A stretch of 8,960 nucleotides of DNA. It comes from an uncultured Collinsella sp. GTDB lineage: Bacteria; Actinomycetota; Coriobacteriia; Coriobacteriales; Coriobacteriaceae. The position numbers were made by a program, and so were the translations under genes. Shown in pieces: positions 6,000-8,960 of the stretch; the first letter of the stretch is position 1; every line of letters starts with the position of its first letter. The stretch lies in contig UQVT01000070.1 in assembly GCA_900544465.1 (NCBI GenBank), positions 1 to 8,960 of the forward strand, in the 5' to 3' direction. The notes beneath the pieces are model-generated. The model did no database searches, was not told the origin of the DNA, and saw nothing but the letters and a program-made list of their open reading frames with translations.

Positions 6000-7313
6000 C
6001 TACAGACGCTCGCGAACCGCCTCGACGACGTTGGCCAGATCGGCAAGGATCTCTTCGTGGCTCTCCATGTCGCGCACCTTGACCTTGCCGGCGGCAAGCT
6101 CGTCGCCGCCCAGGACCAGGATGAGCTTGGCGCCTACCTTATCGGCCTGCTTAAACTGGGCCTTGAGCGAACGGCCCTGATAGTCGGCCTCGGTCACAAT
6201 CCCTGCGGCGCGAAGCTGCTGCGTAATGGCAAAGACGTTCTGACGCAGCTCCTTGCCGGCATTGGCGACGTAGACGCACGGGACCTCCTCGGCACCCAGG
6301 TCGCTGCCAAAGGCCTGCAGGGCCAGCAGGGCGCGCTCAAAACCGACGGCGAAGCCGACGCCTGCCGTGGGCTTGCCGCCCTCGAGCTCGACGAGGCCAT
6401 CGTAGCGACCGCCACCACCGATGGAGCCGACACCGGCGCCGGGAGCCTCGACCTCAAAGACAGTACGGGTGTAGTAGTCCAGGCCGCGCACTAAGGTGGG
6501 ATCCTCGACATACTCGATACCCGCCGCATCCAAATAGCGCTTGACCTGCTCGTAGTGCTCGCGGCACTCGTCGCACAGGTTGTCGCCCATCAGCGGGGCG
6601 TCGGCCATGATCTCACGGCAATGGTCGTTCTTGCAGTCGAAGGCGCGCAGCGGGTTGAGCTCGGCGCGCTCGCGGCACTCATCGCACATCTCGTCGGCGT
6701 GATCGAGGATAAACTGCTTGACCTGCTCGCGGTAAGCCGGACGGCACTGAGCGTCGCCCATCGAGTTAATGAGCAGACGAAGCTTGGAAAGATCGAAGCC
6801 CAGGCGCTTGTAAAACTCCATGAGCATGATGATGCACTCGGCGTCTGCCGCCGGATCGGGAGCGCCGAGCCACTCGATGCCCACCTGGTGGAACTGGCGC
6901 AGGCGGCCCTTCTGGGGACGCTCGCCGCGGAACATGGCCTCGGCGTAGTACGCCTTAAACGGCGTGGAGCCCTGGGGCACCAGATTGTTCTCGACGACAG
7001 CGCGCACCACGCCGGCCGTGCCCTCGGGGCGAAGCGCCAGGCGCTGCTTGGGCTTGAGTTTGGTGTCGGTGCCCTCGGTAAAGACGCGCTCCAGGTTGGC
7101 ACCGCTGAACACGCGGAACATTTCCTTGCGCACGACGTCGGTCGACTGGCCGATACCGTGGACAAACACGTCCACCTGCTCGATCGCGGGCGTCTCGATG
7201 GGTTTAAAACCAAACGGCTCGAACACGCCGGCCGCAATCTGCTGCATCTTTTGCCAGGCGCGCATCTCGGCGCCGATAAGGTCGCGGGTTCCCTCCGCCT
7301 TCTGTGCCTGCAT
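6000..7313 (-). CDS. hisS: Histidyl-tRNA synthetase
   Basis: Class II histidyl-tRNA synthetase (437 residues, normal length), a cytoplasmic dimer that charges tRNA-His with histidine using ATP. Visible motifs are motif 1 ending in ETPAIEQ (about 40-46), ALRPEGTAGVVRA (about 93-105), motif 2 with FRGERPQKGRLRQFHQ (about 128-143), the histidine-specific RGLDYYT (276-282), the glycine-rich SIGGGGRYDGL, and motif 3 GVGFAVGFERAL (318-329). The C-terminal anticodon-binding domain follows. The region at 210-250 has six cysteines as CDEC, DCKNDHC and CDEC, which might bind zinc; part of this pattern is usual in the family. The start is ATG at 7313, with GAAAGGTG seven bases upstream; a TTG six bases earlier is too close to that site. 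The frequent partner aspS is not adjacent; ppc follows after about 260 bp. Confidence 0.97.
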   Translation of the reverse strand: MQAQKAEGTRDLIGAEMRAWQKMQQIAAGVFEPFGFKPIETPAIEQVDVFVHGIGQSTDVVRKEMFRVFSGANLERVFTEGTDTKLKPKQRLALRPEGTAGVVRAVVENNLVPQGSTPFKAYYAEAMFRGERPQKGRLRQFHQVGIEWLGAPDPAADAECIIMLMEFYKRLGFDLSKLRLLINSMGDAQCRPAYREQVKQFILDHADEMCDECRERAELNPLRAFDCKNDHCREIMADAPLMGDNLCDECREHYEQVKRYLDAAGIEYVEDPTLVRGLDYYTRTVFEVEAPGAGVGSIGGGGRYDGLVELEGGKPTAGVGFAVGFERALLALQAFGSDLGAEEVPCVYVANAGKELRQNVFAITQQLRAAGIVTEADYQGRSLKAQFKQADKVGAKLILVLGGDELAAGKVKVRDMESHEEILADLANVVEAVRERL

Positions 7314-7320
7314 GGGCAAA

Positions 7321-7361
7321 CACCTTTCTTTTGTATCGCGTCATAGGTAGTGGACATTATA
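7321..7361 (-). promoter_or_regulatory. hisS -10 element and Shine-Dalgarno
   Basis: A perfect TATAAT is at 7361-7356 on the minus strand and the Shine-Dalgarno AAAGAAAGGTG is at 7331-7321, seven bases before the ATG. The leader would be only about 35 nt, too short for a tRNA-sensing T-box. No fitting -35 is present; that position falls within the arm of the hairpin at 7379-7438. Confidence 0.5.
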
Positions 7362-7378
7362 CGGCACAAAGCAGCAAC

Positions 7379-7438
7379 GCGGCGGCGCGCCTGACCGAAC
7401 GAGGGTATGGGGACTCGTTCGGCCAGACGCGCCGTCGC
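7379..7438. repeat. Long hairpin A
   Basis: The 25-bp arms 7379-7403 and 7414-7438 pair with three mismatches around a 10-base loop. All three mismatches are transitions, so each would be a G-U pair on one strand or the other. There is no U-tract. It lies just upstream of the hisS promoter and is the first of three hairpins in a row. Confidence 0.75.
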
Positions 7439-7444
7439 TGTTTG

Positions 7445-7508
7445 TGATCCGTTTTCCTCCGTCCCCTTCGGATCACGTGATCTGTTGGGGACGGAGGAAA
7501 AGGGATCA
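7445..7508. repeat. Long hairpin B with a nested GATCACGTGATC palindrome
   Basis: The 22-bp arms 7445-7466 and 7487-7508 pair with one mismatch. The 20-base loop holds a perfect 12-bp palindrome, GATCACGTGATC (7471-7482). The arm sequences are polypurine/polypyrimidine (GGGGACGGAGGAAAA). Hairpin A ends only six bases away. The sequence is unrelated to hairpins A and C. Confidence 0.8.
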
Positions 7509-7518
7509 TTTCGTAGGC

Positions 7519-7582
7519 CCGTGGCCGCCTTGGAAACCGAATGATGGTACGAGCATCCATTCGGCTTCCAAGGCGGCCACGG
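7519..7582. repeat. Long hairpin C, 3' of the MFS remnant
   Basis: The 25-bp arms 7519-7543 and 7558-7582 pair with one mismatch around a 14-base loop. The single mismatch is A-C on the plus strand and a U-G pair in minus-strand RNA, so the minus transcript would be fully paired. It lies 35 bp beyond the stop of the MFS remnant and may have been its terminator, although no U-tract follows. Confidence 0.8.
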
Positions 7583-7617
7583 ACAGAACGGGGCGAACAG
7601 AAAAGAGCGACGGACGT

Positions 7618-7785
7618 CTACTCCCCCGCCACGCACGCGCGCAGCTTGGCAGCGATGGGCTCGGATGCCAGCAGGAACACGAGCATGACCACGGAGCACG
7701 CCAGGCACACGATCCAGGTGCTCGCAAAGGAGCCCGTGGCATCGAACAGCACGCCCGAGACAATGGCGCCGGTAGTGCCCAATAT
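7618..7785 (-). pseudogene. C-terminal remnant of an MFS transporter
   Basis: About 55 codons before a TAG stop at 7618 read like the last transmembrane segments of a major facilitator superfamily permease: LGTTGAIVSGVLFDATGSF, then a hydrophobic helix (WIVCLACSVVMLVFLLA), then a short polar tail. An intact member has about 400 residues; everything upstream is missing, and the family-like sequence ends where the nested palindrome and the amidohydrolase stop begin. The open frame continues to an ATG at 7842 inside the palindrome, but that part is not transporter-like. I infer an internal deletion that removed most of a permease once encoded just after the amidohydrolase. The substrate cannot be told. 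Confidence 0.65.
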
Positions 7786-7858
7786 TGCCTTGAAAGACAA
7801 GGGCATAGGCCTTACGGCCATGCCCGCAGGCTTGAAAGGCAAGGTTGGGTGCTACCGG
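7769..7858 (-). terminator. Nested imperfect palindrome at the amidohydrolase 3' end, terminator-like core
   Basis: The core is GGGCAT/ATGCCC (7801-7806 with 7820-7825) around GGCC-TTAC-GGCC, about 10 bp of stem with one bulged base. In minus-strand RNA it is followed by UUGUCUUUC, a moderate U-rich tail. Outside it, blocks CCGGTAG, CCCAA and TTGCCT on the left (from 7769) match the reverse complement of the right side up to 7858, giving a nested element about 90 bp long. The right arm contains the amidohydrolase stop codon (7852-7854) and the left arm contains the first codons of the MFS remnant. It probably ends transcription of the amidohydrolase. Confidence 0.5.
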
Positions 7859-8960
7859 TGGTCGGCGATATAGCCCAAAGCGACGGCGGTATAAGCCGCG
7901 GCACCGAGGGGAAGCTCGGCATCGTTAAAACGTGCCTTGGGATGGTGCTGGGCAAAATGCTCGTCCGTGTCGGTTACGGCCGCGCCCACGGTAAAGTACG
8001 CACTCGAAATCTCGCTCGAGATAAGCGCGAAGTCCTCACTCGCCATGGCATGGAAAAGCGGCAAGAAAGCCGCCTTGGGCAGCACTGCGCCCACGTAGCC
8101 AAGCGACGCCTGAGTCATATCGCTGTCGAGCACAAGCGGCGGAACATCCGAAAGCGTCTCGATGGTCGCCGGCGTACGATATGTTGTGGCAACGCCGTTA
8201 ACGACCTCCGCGATGCGGGTCTTGAGGTGAGCCATGAGCTCAACATCAAAGCCGCGCAGCGTTCCCTCGAGCACGCAGGTGTCGGGGATGACGTTGGCCG
8301 CCAAGCCGCCGGCAAACTTACCAACGGTAAGTGCGACTTCCTTGGCCGCCGGCACCTCGCGGGAGATAAGCTCCTGGAGCGCCAGATGCACATGCACGCC
8401 TGCCGTGATGGGGTCGATGCAGATCTCGGGGCTCGAGCCATGGCCGCCCTTGCCCTGAAGCGTGATGCGAAAACCGTACACGCCCGAGAGCGCCGGACTG
8501 CCGTAGAGCACCAGGCCAAGCGGCGACTGGCTGTTAACGTGCATGGCAAAGGCAGCCTGGGGGCGCGGGTTCTCGAGCAAGCCATCGGCGATGGCAGCGC
8601 GTGCCCCCTCAAAGGTCTCCTCGCCCGGCTGGAACAGCAACTTCACCGTGGCGCTGGCCTCCACAAGCTCGGCCTCGCGGGCCTTGAGCAAACGGGCCGC
8701 ACCGAGCAGGGCCGTCGCGTGCATATCGTGGCCGCAGGCATGCATGCAACCGTTGGTGGAAGCGAAAGGCTCGCCCGATTCCTCGGCAACGGGAAGGGCA
8801 TCCATATCGCCTCGGAGCATGACGACCGTTCCGGCCTGCTCGTCCTTGCACGTGCCATTGCCCTGAGCGGCCGCACCGGCACCGGCGCCGACAAGGCCCA
8901 CAACACAGGAACCATCGACGAGCGTGGCAAATGGGATGTCCATCTCGGTCAGGCGCGCTT
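7852..8960 (-). CDS. M20-family (M20D) amidohydrolase, 5' end outside the window
   Basis: A metal-dependent amidohydrolase of peptidase family M20, subfamily D (hippurate hydrolase, N-acyl-amino-acid and indole-acetyl-amino-acid hydrolase group), probably cytoplasmic with a di-metal centre. The visible part holds LRGDMDALPV, HACGHDMHATALLGAA (metal Cys and His), QPGEE (catalytic and metal Glu), FAMHV (metal His), the lid/dimerisation domain opening with GKGGHGSSPE, and the C-terminal HHPKARFNDAELPLGAAAY with the last metal histidine. All expected ligands are present, so the enzyme looks intact. The frame is open to the window edge: codons before the ATG at 8943 read ARLTE, which continues family-like sequence, so roughly 40-60 N-terminal residues lie outside. 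It frees an amino acid or small amine from an N-acyl conjugate; the exact substrate cannot be read from sequence. An MFS remnant follows, hinting at a former uptake partner. Confidence 0.9.
   Translation of the reverse strand, partial: ARLTEMDIPFATLVDGSCVVGLVGAGAGAAAQGNGTCKDEQAGTVVMLRGDMDALPVAEESGEPFASTNGCMHACGHDMHATALLGAARLLKAREAELVEASATVKLLFQPGEETFEGARAAIADGLLENPRPQAAFAMHVNSQSPLGLVLYGSPALSGVYGFRITLQGKGGHGSSPEICIDPITAGVHVHLALQELISREVPAAKEVALTVGKFAGGLAANVIPDTCVLEGTLRGFDVELMAHLKTRIAEVVNGVATTYRTPATIETLSDVPPLVLDSDMTQASLGYVGAVLPKAAFLPLFHAMASEDFALISSEISSAYFTVGAAVTDTDEHFAQHHPKARFNDAELPLGAAAYTAVALGYIADHR

Noticed and set aside
6555..7346. 263-codon plus-strand frame opposite hisS
   Set aside because: Antisense shadow of the synthetase with no motif.
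7313..7361. T-box riboswitch ahead of hisS
   Set aside because: The inferred leader is about 35 nt, far too short; the hairpins upstream lie before the -10 element and lack T-box features.
7379..7582. CRISPR array
   Set aside because: The three hairpins do not share a repeated unit and there are no regular spacers.

Overview
This window looks like chromosomal DNA from a high-GC gut actinobacterium of the class Coriobacteriia, most probably Collinsella or a close relative. That is inferred from base composition, protein sequence and the style of the intergenic palindromes; no marker gene here settles it. All five recognisable genes, plus one gene remnant, lie on the minus strand. The large plus-strand open frames are antisense shadows of them.

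Layout from left to right, with every gene read right to left. 1-97: right part of a palindromic repeat. 117-848: larD-like aquaporin-family lactate channel. 898-2175: larA, nickel-pincer lactate racemase. 2176-2927: about 750 bp with no convincing gene, holding a candidate larA control region (direct repeat at 2414-2442), a 231-bp stretch bounded by imperfect inverted repeats (2491-2721) and a second, complete copy of the palindromic repeat (2780-2906). 2928-5741: ppc, phosphoenolpyruvate carboxylase. 5742-5999: ppc promoter region with a duplicated operator-like motif. 6000-7313: hisS, histidyl-tRNA synthetase. 7379-7582: three long, unrelated hairpins in a row. 7618-7785: C-terminal remnant of an MFS transporter. 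7769-7858: an imperfect nested palindrome covering the junction. 7852-8960: an M20-family amidohydrolase that runs off the right edge.

larA and larD form a two-gene unit with a 49-bp gap: one interconverts D- and L-lactate and the other lets lactate cross the membrane. PEP carboxylase makes oxaloacetate from PEP and bicarbonate, feeding the reductive branch of mixed-acid fermentation, so both loci fit a fermentative anaerobe. hisS is a housekeeping gene. The amidohydrolase was probably once followed in an operon by the MFS transporter, of which about 55 codons survive.

No new multi-gene system is visible. The least ordinary material is non-coding: (i) a palindromic repeat found twice, each time just 3' of a minus-strand gene; (ii) a cluster of long hairpins without U-tracts; (iii) an 18-bp motif duplicated exactly 36 bp apart at the ppc promoter, whose six differences are all synonymous in an overlapping small frame; and (iv) a nested palindrome at the junction of the decayed transporter gene.
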